A DNA stretch of 64,000 nt from Chrysemys picta bellii. Lineage: Eukaryota; Chordata; Testudines; Emydidae. The position numbers and the translations under genes are program-made. The notes under the pieces were generated by a model. The model saw only the letters and a list, made by a program, of their open reading frames with translations. It searched no databases and was not told the DNA's origin. Within the stretch, counting starts at the first letter, position 1; each line of letters begins with the position of its first letter. Below, piece after piece: positions 22,080 through 32,817 of this stretch. The stretch lies in contig NC_088797.1 of assembly GCF_011386835.1 (NCBI RefSeq), positions 37,013,583-37,077,582 of the forward strand. The letters are read 5' to 3'.

Positions 22080-22345
22080 ATCCTGGAAGTTGAAGCTCGA
22101 CAAATACAGGCTGAAAATAAGGAATAAATTTTTGACAGTGAGGGGAATTAACCATTGGAACAATTTACCAAGGGCTGTGGTGGATTCTCCATCACTGACA
22201 ATATCTAAATCAAGATGGGATGTTTTTCTAAAAGATCTGCTGTAGGAATTATTTTGGAGAAGTTCTATGGCCTGTATTATCCAGGGGATCAGGCTATCTG
22301 ATCACAATGATCCCTTCTGGCCTTGGAACCTTTGACTCTATGAAA
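22080..22345 (+). pseudogene. CR1 LINE 3' fragment (end of ORF2 plus tail)
   Basis: The plus-strand frame ending at 22245 reads RLKIRNKFLTV...HWNNLP...SPSL, matching the C-terminal end of CR1 ORF2 as seen in the long copy at about 27960-28090 (IRKKFLTV, HWNKLP). It is followed by the 3' UTR phrases GATCACAATGATCCCTTCTG and the tail CTCTATGAAA. It is 5'-truncated and directly abuts the mariner-type MITE. Confidence 0.85.
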
Positions 22346-22711
22346 TTTCCTGATGTAAGTTGTCTTCAGTTATATTTATTTACATTAATATAAATCAGTG
22401 AATTCCTGGAGAAGCTGGGTTACATTCCAGGTGCAAATATTCTATCTGGTGCATTAAGTAAAATCAAGTCTAATAAACTAGAATCACAAGATTTATCGTT
22501 AGTCTGGTTGCTGGTGTAATTGCATGGAAAAAATCTGCAATTTTAAATTGTCTGAAAATGTTTATATCTCGCTGAATTTTTACTAGACCAGTTAAGGACA
22601 AAATGTTGGAAAATAATTGACCAAATTAACAATAAGAAATCCCAATTATATCTAGTTTATAAATTTTTATGGAGGGAAAGAAGATACATGATGCTTTATA
22701 AGACGATCCAA

Positions 22712-22972
22712 TAGCTGGAAGTTGAAATCAGCCACATTTAAGCTGAAAATAAGATGCACATTTTTAACAATGAGGATAATTAACAAAAGGTGCAGTAAAT
22801 GCACCATCACTGAACATCTTTAAATCAGGATTGAATGTCCTTCTAAAAGAGATGCTCTGGTTCATCCACTAGATACAGTAATCACTGGGTACATGACCTA
22901 TGGCCTGTGTCACGCCAGAGGTCAGATTAGTTGATCATAGCATTCCCTTTGGCCTTTAAAGTCTATGAAAAT
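22712..22972 (+). mobile_element. Second, older CR1-type 3' fragment
   Basis: This has the same layout as 22080-22345 but is more decayed: 'AGCTGGAAGTTGAAATCAGC', 'TTTTTAACAATGAGGATAAT', 'ATCACTGAACATCTTTAAAT', 'GATCATAGCATTCCC' and a tail 'AAGTCTATGAAA'. It sits about 370 bp downstream in the same orientation. The coding frame is broken. Confidence 0.75.
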
Positions 22973-23265
22973 AGAAACTGATCATACAGACCATTTCCAA
23001 ATATTAATGTACACACAGCACTCTGTAACACAGTGCAATATAACAACCGCTGTGGTTATAAAAATATGTTTGTTTCTTTTTTTGTATCTGTCAAATAGTA
23101 TGTCATGTTGTCCATTAGTTTGAGATTATGAAGTAAAACACTTTATGGTAACAAGGATGCTGCTTATGGAGCCCAGGAGATCTGCAGCCCAGAAGATCTG
23201 CAGCCTTTGACCATGCTTTAGCCACAAATTCTCAGCCTACACTTATTCCTCAGTCTGTGCTTCTT

Positions 23266-23804
23266 AGGCCATGTCTACAATTGCCAGGGATCAACACAGC
23301 AGGGGTCAATTTAGCAGGTCTAGTGAAGACCCACTAAATTGACCACAGAGCACTCTCCGGTCAACTCCAGTACTCGACCGGAATGAGAGGAGTAAGCAGG
23401 GTCGGCTCCAGCTTTTTTGCTGCCCCAAGCGGCGGGGAAAAAAAAAACAGAAAAACCCGATTGAGCTGCCACTGAAGTGCTGCTGAAGAGGAAGCCAGGG
23501 AGTGAAGGACCTGCCACCGAATTGCCGCTGAAGACTAAAGTGGGCCGATTGAGCTGCCGCCAAAGTGCCGACTATGATGACCCAGACTTGCCGCCCCAGC
23601 AACAGATGAACTGCCACCCCTTTCTATTGGCCGCCCCAGGCACCTGCTTCCTTCGCTGGTGCCTGGAGCCGGCCCTGGGAGTAAGCAGCGCAGTGTAGAC
23701 ACCGCAGTAAGTCGACCTAAGATACACTGACTCCAGCTACGTTATTCACATAGATGGAATAGCGTAATTTAGGTCGACTTATCCTGGTAATGTAGACAAG
23801 GCCT
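23266..23804. mobile_element. MITE with AGGCCATGTCTACA ends, split by a hAT
   Basis: The left end AGGCCATGTCTACA and the reverse complement of the right end, AGGCCTTGTCTACA, match at 13 of 14. The interior contains 'TCAATTTAGCAGGTCTAGTG' and its near inverse 'CACTAAATTGACC', plus 'AAGTCGACCTAAG' and its near inverse on the right. The element is interrupted at 23397-23677 by a hAT MITE with its own duplication. Without that insert it would be about 250 bp. Confidence 0.75.
23397..23677. mobile_element. Nested hAT-type MITE with perfect 8-bp TSD
   Basis: It begins CAGGGTCGGCTCCAGC and ends GGAGCCGGCCCTG, an inverted pair. It is flanked by exact GGAGTAAG on both sides (23389-23396 and 23678-23685). 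It is the same family as 57770-57990 (shared TGGCCGCCCCA and GGTGCCTGGAGCCGGCCCTG) and related by terminus to 2049-2351. Frames on both strands are composition artefacts. Confidence 0.9.
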
Positions 23805-24574
23805 TTTAGCTATTCTGCCCCATTGCAGCCTGCTCAACAAAGAGGGGCATGCAGCAGAAATCCTGCACAGTGGAGTATGCAGCTATTAAATTCCTCCCTT
23901 CCATTCAGAGGATGAGGGAACATATCCGCTTGAGGAAGAAAATCATTTGTGTTTATTCTGAATAATTAACAAGATAATAAATGTATTTAAATTCAGAACA
24001 ATCAGCAATTAAAACCAAATCCTAATTCTGAAGAAATGTCATCACTTTACAAATGCCTGTTACAGTGTAATTCATTAGACATATATTAGTTTGTTAGTGA
24101 GGACAGCAGCTGTGCCCTGATGTCATGAGGCACAAACCAACAGCTTAGGCCAAAATACTGTACTGAGTCCTTTTCAATATCTGTTTCCAGGCTGTATTCC
24201 AAATATTCCTTCTGCTGCAGCTTATAGTTTGCGTATCTGAAATGTTTCAGTCTCAGAATGTTCCTGCCTGTTTTGATCTCTAGTTCAGGTCTGTTCTGTT
24301 CCACCTTCAAAACATACTCTTTTTAAAGACTTCCACCTATATTGGTTCTCTCGTTAAAGCATCATTTTGGGTCTTCCAGAGTGGTATGTGCCTAGAGTAG
24401 TGTCCTTTGCAAGCTGGAGTAAAGAGCTGCACTTTAGAAAGGGGTAATTCAGTCACAGTGCAGCCTCTTGAACAATTAGAATTCTTTTCAGTCTAGGAAA
24501 TAAAAACAGAATTATTAAAATAGGAAACATGAACCATGATCCATATTGTCAAAATAAAACCTTGAGGCCCACAA
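23805..24574. other. AT-rich sequence left of the CR1, no recognised feature
   Basis: Nothing is nameable. The 74-codon minus-strand frame at 24086-24310 has no recognisable motif. Confidence 0.5.
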
Positions 24575-25189
24575 TTGAGACCTATCTGCCTAGAAGCTTG
24601 GCTTAAAAGGATCCATAAGATTGGGATAGAAGGCTATAAGGACAACTCATGTTTTTGGATGTATAGTGCATGGGATAGGAAACGTAGGGTAGTGGTGGTT
24701 GGAGACTCTCTGCTGAGGGGGACGGAGGCGCCCATCTGTCTCCCTGACATTTCATCTCGGGAGGTATGCTGCCTGCCGGGAGCCCATATCTGAAATGTTA
24801 CGGAGGCATTGTCGAGGATTATCCAGCCCTCTGACTACTACCCCATGCTACTCATCCATGTGGGCACACATGATACTGCGCGGTGTGACACTGAGCAGAT
24901 CAAGAGTGACTACAGGGATCTGGGAGTACGGGTGAAGGAGTTTGGAGCGCAGGTGGTATTCTCTTCAATTCTTCCTGTCAAAGGTAGGGGCCCGGGCAGA
25001 GACAGATGCATCATGGAAGTGAATGCCTGGCTGCGAAGATGGTGTCGCCGGGAGGGCTTTGGCTTCCTCGACCACAGGATGTTTTTCGAGGAAGGACTGC
25101 TAGGCAGAGATGGCGTTCACCTTTCGAGGAGGGGAAAGACCCTATTTGGACACAGACTGGCTAACCTAGTGAGGAGGGCTTTAAACTAG
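24575..25189 (+). pseudogene. CR1 ORF1 C-terminal part, GDSL/SGNH esterase domain (broken)
   Basis: This is one reading frame in two pieces. The first (24575-24793) contains VVVVGDSLLRGTEAP, the SGNH block I with the nucleophile Ser (GDS at 24701-24709). It ends at TGA (24791-24793), where the family normally continues; an Arg codon CGA changed by CpG decay would explain it. The second piece (24809-25189, same frame) carries LLIHVGTHDTA, block III with His in place of the usual Asn (GTND), then FSSILPV, WLRRWCR.EGF and DGVHLS, block V with the D..H pair. It ends RRALN and TAG. In CR1 elements this esterase domain of ORF1 is known, but its role in retrotransposition is poorly defined. ORF2 starts 2 bp after the stop. 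It is inactive, from the stop and also probably from the lost Asn. Confidence 0.85.
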
Positions 25190-25191
25190 GT

Positions 25192-28093
25192 TTGACGGGG
25201 ACAGGTGAGCAAAGCCCACAGGTAAGTGGGGAACATGGAGACCTGGGAGATGGGTCGAAAACGAGAGGGAGTGTGGGCTATATTGACAGAGAAAAAGGAG
25301 GGTCAGGACAAAACTGGGAGGCAAGATCAAACCAGTATCTTAGATGCCTATATACAAATGCAAGAAGTATGGGTAATAAGCAGGAAGAACTGGAAGTGCT
25401 AATAAATAAATACAACTATGACATTGTTGGCATCACTGAAACTTGGTGGGATAATACACATGATTGGAATGTTGGTGTGGATGGGTACAGCTTGCTCAGG
25501 AAGGATAGACAGGGGGAAAAGGGAGGAGGGGTTGCCTTATATATTAAAAATGTACACACTTGGACTGAGGTGGAGATGGACATAGGAGATGGAAGTGTTG
25601 AGAGTCTCTGAGTTAGGCTAAAAGGGGTAAAAAACAAGGGTGATGTCATGCTAGGAGTCTACTACAAGCCACCTAACCAGATGGAAGAGGTGGATGAGGC
25701 TTTTTTTAAACAACTAACAAAATCATCCAAAGCCCAAGATTTGGTGGTGATGGGGGACTTCAACTATCCAAATATATGTTGGGAAAATAACACAGCGGGG
25801 CACAGACTATCCAACAAGTTCTTGGATTGCATTGCAGACAACTTTTTATTTCAGAAGGTTGAAAAGGCTACTGGGGGGAAGCTGTTCTAGACTTGATTTT
25901 AACAAATAGGGAGGAACTCGTTGAGAATTTGAAAGTAGAAGGCAGCTTGGGTGAAAGTGATCATGAAATCATAGAGTTTGCAATTCTAAGGAAGGGTAGA
26001 AGGGAGAACAGCAAAATAGAGACAATGGATTTCAGGAAGGCGGATTTTGGTAAGCTCAGAGAGCTGATAGGTAAGGTCCCATGGGAATCAAGACTGAGGG
26101 GAAAAACAACTGAGGAGAGTTGGCAGTTTTTCAAAGGGACACTATTAAGGGCCCAAAAGCAAGCTATTCCGCTGGTCAGGAAAGATAGAAAATGTGGCAA
26201 AAGACCACCTTGGCTTAACCACGAGATCTTGCATGATCTAAAAAATAAAAAGGAGTCATATAAAAAATGGAAACTAGGACAGATTACAAAGGATGAATAT
26301 AGGCAAACAACACAGGAATGCAGGGGCAAGATTAGAAAGGCAAAGGCACAAAATGAGCTCAAACTAGCTACAGGAATAAAGGGAAACAAGAAGACTTTTT
26401 ATCAATACATTAGAAGCAAGAGGAAGACCAAAGACAGGGTAGGCCCACTGCTCAGTGAAGAGGGAGAAACAGTAACAGGAAACTTGGAAATGGCAGAGAT
26501 GCTTAATGACTTCTTTGTTTCGGTCTTCACCGAGAAGTCTGAAGGAATGCCTAACATAGTGAATGCTAATGGGAAGGGGGTAGGTTTAGCAGATAAAATA
26601 AAAAAAGAACAAGTTAAAAATTACTTAGAAAAGTTAGATGCCTGCAAGTCACCAGGGCCTGATGAAATGCATCCTAGAATACTCAAGGAGCTAATAGAGG
26701 AGGTATCTGAGCCTCTAGCTATTATCGTTGGAAAATCATGGGAGACGGGAGAGATTCCAGAAGACTGGAAAAGGGCAAATATAGTGCCCATCTATAAAAA
26801 GGGAAATAAAAACAACCCAGGAAACTACAGACCAGTTAGTTTAACTTCTGTGCCAGGGAAGATAATGGAGCAAGTAATTAAGGAAATCATCTGCAAACAC
26901 TTGGAAGGTGGTAAGGTGATAGGGAATAGCCAGCATGGATGTGTAAAGAACAAATCGTGACAAACCAATCTGATAGCTTTCTTTGATAGGATAACGAATC
27001 TTGTGGATAAGGGAGAAGCTGTGGATGTGGTATACCTAGACTTTAGTAAGGCATTTGATATGGTCTCGCATTATATTCTTATCGATAAACTAGGCAAATA
27101 CAATTTAGATGGGGCTACTATAAGGTGGGTGCATAACTGGCTGGATAACCGTACTCAGAGAGTTGTTATTAATGGTTCCCAATCCTGCTGGAAAGGCATA
27201 ACAAGTGGGGTTCCGCAGGGGTCTGTTTTGGGACCGGCTCTATTCAATATCTTCATTAATGACTTAGATATTGGCATAGAAAGTACGCTTATTAAGTTTG
27301 TGTATGATACCAAACTGGGAGGGATTGCAACTGCTTTGGAGGACAGGGTCATAATTCAAAATGATCTGGACAAATTGGAGAAATGGTCTGAGTTAAACAG
27401 GATGAAGTTTAACAAAGACAAATGCAAAGTGCTCCACTTAGGAAGAAAAAATCAGTTTCACACATACAGAATGGGAAGAGACTGTCTGGGAAGGAGTACG
27501 GCAGAAAGGGATCTAGGGGTTATAGTGGACCACAAGCTAAATATGAGTCAACAGTGTGATGCTGTTGCAAAAAAAGCAAACATGATTCTGGGATGTATTA
27601 ACAGGTGTGTTGTGAGCAAGACACGAGAAGTCATTCTTCCGCTCTGCTCTGTGCTGGTTAGGCCTCAGCTGGAGTATTGTGTCCAGTTCTGGGCAACGCA
27701 TTTCAAGAAAGATGTGGAGAAATTGGAGCGGGTCCAGAGAAGAGCAAGAAGAATGATTAAAGGTCTTGAGAACATGACCTATGAAGGAAGGCTGAAAGAA
27801 TTGGGTTTGTTTAGTTTGGAAAAGAGAAGACTGAGAGGGGACATGATAGCAGTTTTCAGGTATCTAAAAGGGTGTCATAAGGAGAAAACTTGTTCACCTT
27901 AGCCTCTAAGGATAGAACAAGAAGCAATGGGCTTAAACTGCAGCAAGGGAGGTCTAGGTTGGACATTAGGAAAAAGTTCCTAACTGTCAGGGTGATTAAA
28001 CACTGGAATAAATTGCCTATGGAGGTTGTGGAATCTCCATCTCTGGAGATATTTAAGAGTAGGTTAGATAAATGTCTATCAGGGATGGTCTAG
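25192..28093 (+). pseudogene. CR1 ORF2: AP endonuclease plus reverse transcriptase (multiply broken)
   Basis: Reading order is as follows. 25192-25611: endonuclease N-terminal part with LYTNARSMGNK, GITETWW and GGGVALYIK, ending at TGA where the family has Trp (ESLW). 25648-25890: same frame, [10 protein letters not shown] frameshift lies near 25880. 25893-26960: AVLDLILTN continues the endonuclease with SDHEIIEF, then linker and RT with [25 protein letters not shown] and [12 protein letters not shown], stopped by TGA at 26958-26960. 27003-27902: same frame, VYLDFSKAFD, SGVPQGSVLGP, the active-site region reading FVYDTKLG instead of FADDTKLG, then DLGV and the helical C-terminal region. A second frameshift lies near 27885. 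27890-28093: TLASKDRTRSNG and HWNKLPMEVVESPSL. The endonuclease catalytic residues (N, E, D/N, SDH) are still present, but one RT Asp is lost. Confidence 0.93.
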
Positions 28094-28179
28094 ACAGTAT
28101 TTGGTCCTGCCATGCGGGCAGGGTCTGGACTCAATGACCTCTTGAGGTCCCTTCCAGTCCTAGAATCTATGAATCTATG
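28094..28179 (+). promoter_or_regulatory. CR1 3' UTR and terminal repeat
   Basis: This short 3' UTR carries the CR1 tail. GGACTCAATGACCTCTTGAG leads into GGTCCCTTCCAGTCC, and the end repeats GAATCTAT. In CR1 this region is thought to be recognised by the element's own RT for target-primed synthesis. The same tail is present at 10966-11028, on the minus strand at 38332-38424, and in changed form at 22250-22345. Confidence 0.85.
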
Positions 28180-31100
28180 TTTTAAAGCAGTTGTTCTCAA
28201 TTTGGGGATTATGACTCTCGAGGAAGTTTTCACCAGCAGTTTATGGGGGATTCAGGTGCTGGCTCTCATTTTCAGTCTCTGGTCTTCAGAAGCTGATTTG
28301 CTGAACTGCTTCAGGGATAAGAAAATCTGGAATAACGAGTTACTTTATACGAGGAACCTTAGCATCTTAAGAATTGGTACAACATATGCTGGGATGAATC
28401 TGAGGGTGAGAACTTATAGGTGTTTGTATGAGGGGTTGTAGTACCAGATTTTCTATGGTCGGGTTTTCAAGGGCACAGCACCCACAATTGGGGCCAGAAT
28501 TGCGGAAGTGCTCAGCAAACGGCAGTTCCCATTTTTACACTTATGGTCTGATTTTCAAAAGAGCTCAGCTCTCAAAATGCTCTTTTGAAAATCAGGGCAC
28601 CTATTGTGATACCTAAATGCTGTTTTGACAATCTGGCCTATAACATGTAGCAGCTTAGGACTCCGTTCCTATGGCATTCAAATAATTTTGCTGAAAAAAT
28701 TCTAGTAAGTTGGAAATGTAACAGTTTTGTCTTAGCAAAATTCCTGGTAGCTGAAATATGTTTTAATAAAAGCACTGGTCACATAGGGCTTGATCCTGAG
28801 AGGTGCTGAACACCTTCATCTCCCACTGACCTCATTGGGAGATGCAGGTGCTCTCAGGATCAGGACCACAGTAATTACATGGGATCCAGTATACAGTGCC
28901 ATATAATGTAGTGAATTAATTTTAAAAAATAACCTTCCTTTAGAAATATATAACCATATAACCGTAAAAGCTAACTTTCTAATTGTCAGACTATTGCTGG
29001 TGGATTGAAGAGCCTATTGAACTAGCCTGTGTAAATGCTGCCTATTGTTACTGCACTTTTCTTTTAAAATATTAGTTACTGGAAGCATCAGTTTCTCTGC
29101 CACAGAACATGGAAGTTCTGGCAATTACATATGAATTGATTTTCAAGTGATGGTCTGGGATAGGGAACACAGAGCATGGCGGTGCTATTTAGTGTTTTTT
29201 ATATATATAATGACTATGATGAAATGATGAATAGTTAGACTAGATGATTGCTAAAGTTTTCTTCCTAGTAAAGCATTCTTTCATTGTATTTCTGAATATT
29301 TAAGATGGAACCTTTTTCAATTATCAGTGGAGAACATTCTGCAGTTAATTTAAATATCAACATAGCCCTAGTAAATTGACCATAGGTGGCTTTAGAACAG
29401 CTCATAAGAAATCTGGGGGAGTTTATTCTGAATATAATCATACATAGGGTATAATTCACTTGCATATGGTTACAAAAATAACAGCAGGCAATGCATTTGA
29501 ACGCAACATGTGTAATACCATACCCTTCATCAACACAAATTGCTGCCTATAAAGCTGCATTAAATTGGAACGTAGCAGCCAACTTTCTAATTGTTAGACT
29601 GTGGCTTGTGGATTACAATAGTACAATATTAGGATCTCCAGGAATTTCACCTTTGAAATGTTGCTATTAAATCCCTTTTAGACTCTGGGTATGACCTGGA
29701 AAGAACAGCTCCTTTTAAAATACACACGTTGCTTTACAGTTAGGGTATCATCGAATTGTGGGACAAGGAGGCAGAAACAAGTTAGATGCTGTTAACAGCA
29801 GGTCCCCTAAAATGCAGTGAGAGGTTTCGTGCAGACTGATCCTTTGCAAACTCCATGCCTCTTCTTGCTCTTCAACAGATATCAGTCTAAATCACAAACA
29901 AATAACACTGGACTAGAAGTACATACCAAACTGTAAGTGGCCCAGTCAATCAACTTAAGCATGCGTGAATTGTAAAACTCCTGACTTGCCTAGGTGGGGG
30001 ATGGAGATGCTACCTGTGTTGCAGGAATCCTGATAGCCAGGGTAGGATTCCTCACAGCAAGCTCCTCTGGGGCTAAATCCTGAAACACATATTCAGATAA
30101 AGCAGGTGTTTTGGGCAAGGACATCAGACCCCAGAGCAGAAAAAACTGTGTACCTCCCACCTTGCTGCCAATACGGGTGACAGCAGCATATAGTATATGC
30201 CAGTTGTGAAGGGGTGAATCCCCTTGAGCCTGGAAACCATTTTATGCTGCATTGTGGTGCACAGGCTGGCATGTCAGTTGGCTGCTATTCTTGGAATGCT
30301 CAGGTGCCATAGAGGAATACATATAAAACAATACAAAAATAGGAAACGTAATACCTAGAAAAATAAAACATTTTAAATCCTTGCCTTAAAATACAGCAAT
30401 GAACCAACAGTGAGGTTTACAAGACGAAAACAACAATTCTGCCAAGAGCCATCATAATGGGAGAAAGCTCATACAGTAGTTTGCACATGGAGTAGTACGG
30501 AACTAAACAGTGACAGAATGGAGATTCCTCTGTGTGTGTGTGTGTGTGTGTGTGTGTTCAAATAAATAAAACAACATAATGAAGGTCTTTGATTGTCAGG
30601 CAGGAGGCTTTAAATTGATTTATTAAAATAAAATCTATTCTATGAAGGCGCTTACATGTGTTGTTTGTGAGAAACAGAACTGCAAAAGATCCAGATGAAC
30701 TGAAATATTGTTAAGTGATGGTGGCTTGGAAAGGCAAGCTCCTGGCAGGCTGTATCCATCCAAGAAAGAATCAGAGCATGGACTTATGTTTTGACTGGGC
30801 TGGTAGTTAAACACATGAGTTCCCAATTCGGGAAAGTACCTAAGCACATGCTTAAGTGATTTGCTGAATTAAGGCCTGAGTTGTTTAACGAATAGCACAA
30901 TATGGACTTTTAATAGTAGAATCACTATGTTGATGGAAAGGTAAGTCACTGTGAACAATAATGCCCAGATTTCATACCACAGCAACAGGAGTGATATGCA
31001 CAGTGTACTGTGCCACAACTCAGGAGTCGTGATCGTCTATCATTGCAATAGTAGCGAGTTAATATTTTGCAGAGGAGTTGCACTGATTCTGAGGAAGACA

Positions 31101-32447
31101 TTAAAATAATGTTATGTGGTATTTTATCCTTTATTCTCCATTGCAACCATTACTTTTTTTTTATGGCTACTGTGAGAAGAGAGTAGATGTAGTATAGTTA
31201 TAAACATTGTAATACATTTAGTAATGGTCTGTGAAATAGTTCATTTTGTGTCATGAAATTTTAGGCCAAAATTTTCTAAAAATGACTAGTGATATTGGCT
31301 GCCTCAGTTTGAGGATGACCAGTTTGAGACCCCTTCCAATACTTGATTTTCAGGTAGTGCTGAATACTTGTCCTCTGAAATTCAGGCCCTTTCAAGGTGT
31401 CTCAAGCTGGACACCTAAAATCAGTAGCTATTTTTGAAAATGTAGATTCTAATGTGTGGTTAGTGTAAGGTTTTTATATACAGTATAATTATTAAATCAG
31501 TACTCTGTCCTCTCAATGTCTTAGGATGTGCTTGTCCTGCACAAAGCCAGTTGAGTAATCCTATCAATTATAGTACTTATGACATGGAAATTAATTGCTT
31601 CCCTTTCTAAGTTCATAGCCCTTGACATGAAAGAGTTAACTGCTCTTGTTTCTCCTGTGATGATTTAGCAACAGGTGCATTAAACCTTAAGTCATTTCCA
31701 GTAGCAGTAAAACAGAAGGAATAGAGCAGGAAAAGTGTTTAATAAAAATAATCATTTATGGGATTTCATCCGCCAATGTAAACAATCAGAATATAATGTT
31801 GTTAATAATTTTCAAGTATGTAATAGGTTACAGAACTCACCCCAGTGGGCTAATAGCATGTGAGTAAAATGGTCAGCTATTTGTTTTATAATATAGTAAT
31901 GACATTCTGTGAATCAGAGTGAATAGAGTAATTTGTCAAACTGACAAGTTGTGGTTTTAAACCACCCCTCCTCTGGGGTATTCCACTGCAACCCTCTATT
32001 TTATTATTTATAAGGATGTTAACATTTACAAAATATGTTTAGACAGAACAAGGATGCAGGACATTGTCTTGAACAAATTGTGCTTGTAGTCCATAATTAT
32101 TTCTCTGATGTAGCGGAAATATTTATCTCCAGAGCACAGTGTTTAGAGAACATGCTTAATGTGCAGAATTATTAATTAGCACTTGAAATTGCAAACTAAT
32201 CTTTTGGGCAATGAAAATCATAACAAGTAGTAAAATATTTCCCAGACCACGCTTTTAACTTTTAAAAGGTAAAATTTGCAAAAGAAAACTCAGAATTGGG
32301 AAATCATGGAAACTAAGGGACAGATTCTGAGCATCACCATCATAAATTTTTCTTTGAGAGGTTTGTACAGATACCCATCACTATAGTATCTATGTAACTT
32401 TATTGAAGCCCATAGAATTTCTCCTGATTTACACCAGTATAAATGAA
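28180..32447. other. Mainly AT-rich sequence with degraded palindromic repeats
   Basis: No gene is recognised. 28440-28640 contains 'TCTGATTTTCAAAAGAGCTC' and its inverse 'TTTTGAAAATCAGGGCAC'. 28787-28866 folds back (GATCCTGAGAGGTGCT and AGGTGCTCTCAGGATC). 31260-31445 has similar 'TTGATTTTCAGG...TTTTTGAAAATG' phrases. These match a common, unnamed repeat type seen at 9.96, 14.4 and 36.1 kb. A (GT) tract lies at 30531-30557. The remaining sequence shows nothing. Confidence 0.45.
30531..30557 (+). repeat. (TG)13 dinucleotide repeat
   Basis: An uninterrupted TG tract of about 27 bp, preceded by 'GATTCCTC'. Confidence 0.95.
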
Positions 32448-32817
32448 AGTGCTCTCCTACTGGTTTTTGAATGTTACAATTTTTGATATCTGATTTGTGT
32501 CCATTTATTCTTTTGCGTAGAGACTGTCTGGTTTGGCCGATGTACATGGCAGAGGGCATTGCTGGCACATGATGGCATATATCACATTAGTAGATGTGCA
32601 GGTGAATGAGCCCTTGATGGTGTGGTTGATGTGGTTGGGTCCTATGATGGTGTCCCGTGAATAGATATGCGGACAGAGTTGGTAACAGGGTTTGTTGCAG
32701 GGGTTGGTTCCTGGGTTAGTTTTTCTGTTGTGTGATGTGTAGTTGCTGGTAAGTATTTGCTTCAGGTTGGGGGGCTGTTTGTAAGCGAGGACTGGCCTGT
32801 CTCCCAAGGTCTGTGAG
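32448..32817 (-). pseudogene. Penelope-like element, GIY-YIG part (inverted segment)
   Basis: Read on the minus strand, this encodes GDRPVLAYKQPPNLKQ, then a Cys-rich stretch (NPCNKPCYQLCP, C-x-x-C type), SFTCTSTNVIYAIMCQQCP and, after a frameshift near 32540, AMYIGQTRQSLRKRINGHKSD. The pattern 'VIY...C..C....YIGQT..SL..R...H' is the GIY-YIG endonuclease that lies at the C-terminus of Penelope-like reverse transcriptases. The frame ends in NIQKPVGEHF at about 32448 and then leaves the family. The same KPVGEHF point begins the plus-strand segment at 32818. The RT core upstream of the endonuclease is missing. It is inactive because of the frameshift and truncation. Confidence 0.8.

Larger units (their letters stand above)
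24575..28179 (+). mobile_element. Nearly complete CR1 LINE
   Basis: This is a plus-strand CR1 non-LTR retrotransposon. Clear homology starts at about 24677 and runs through the C-terminal part of ORF1 (esterase domain), ORF2 (AP-type endonuclease, reverse transcriptase, C-terminal region) and the 3' UTR. The end is GACCTCTTGAGGTCCCTTCC followed by TAGAATCTATGAATCTATG at 28161-28179. The stretch 24575-24676 is open in the ORF1 frame, but I cannot confirm that it is CR1. The 5' part of ORF1 is missing, so the copy is 5'-truncated, as is usual for CR1. Several stops and frameshifts make it inactive. CR1 lacks a fixed target duplication, and I see none. Confidence 0.95.

Noticed and set aside
24575..24676. 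N-terminal part of CR1 ORF1
   Set aside because: The frame is open, but I see no recognisable CR1 sequence before about 24677, so the 5' boundary is left uncertain.
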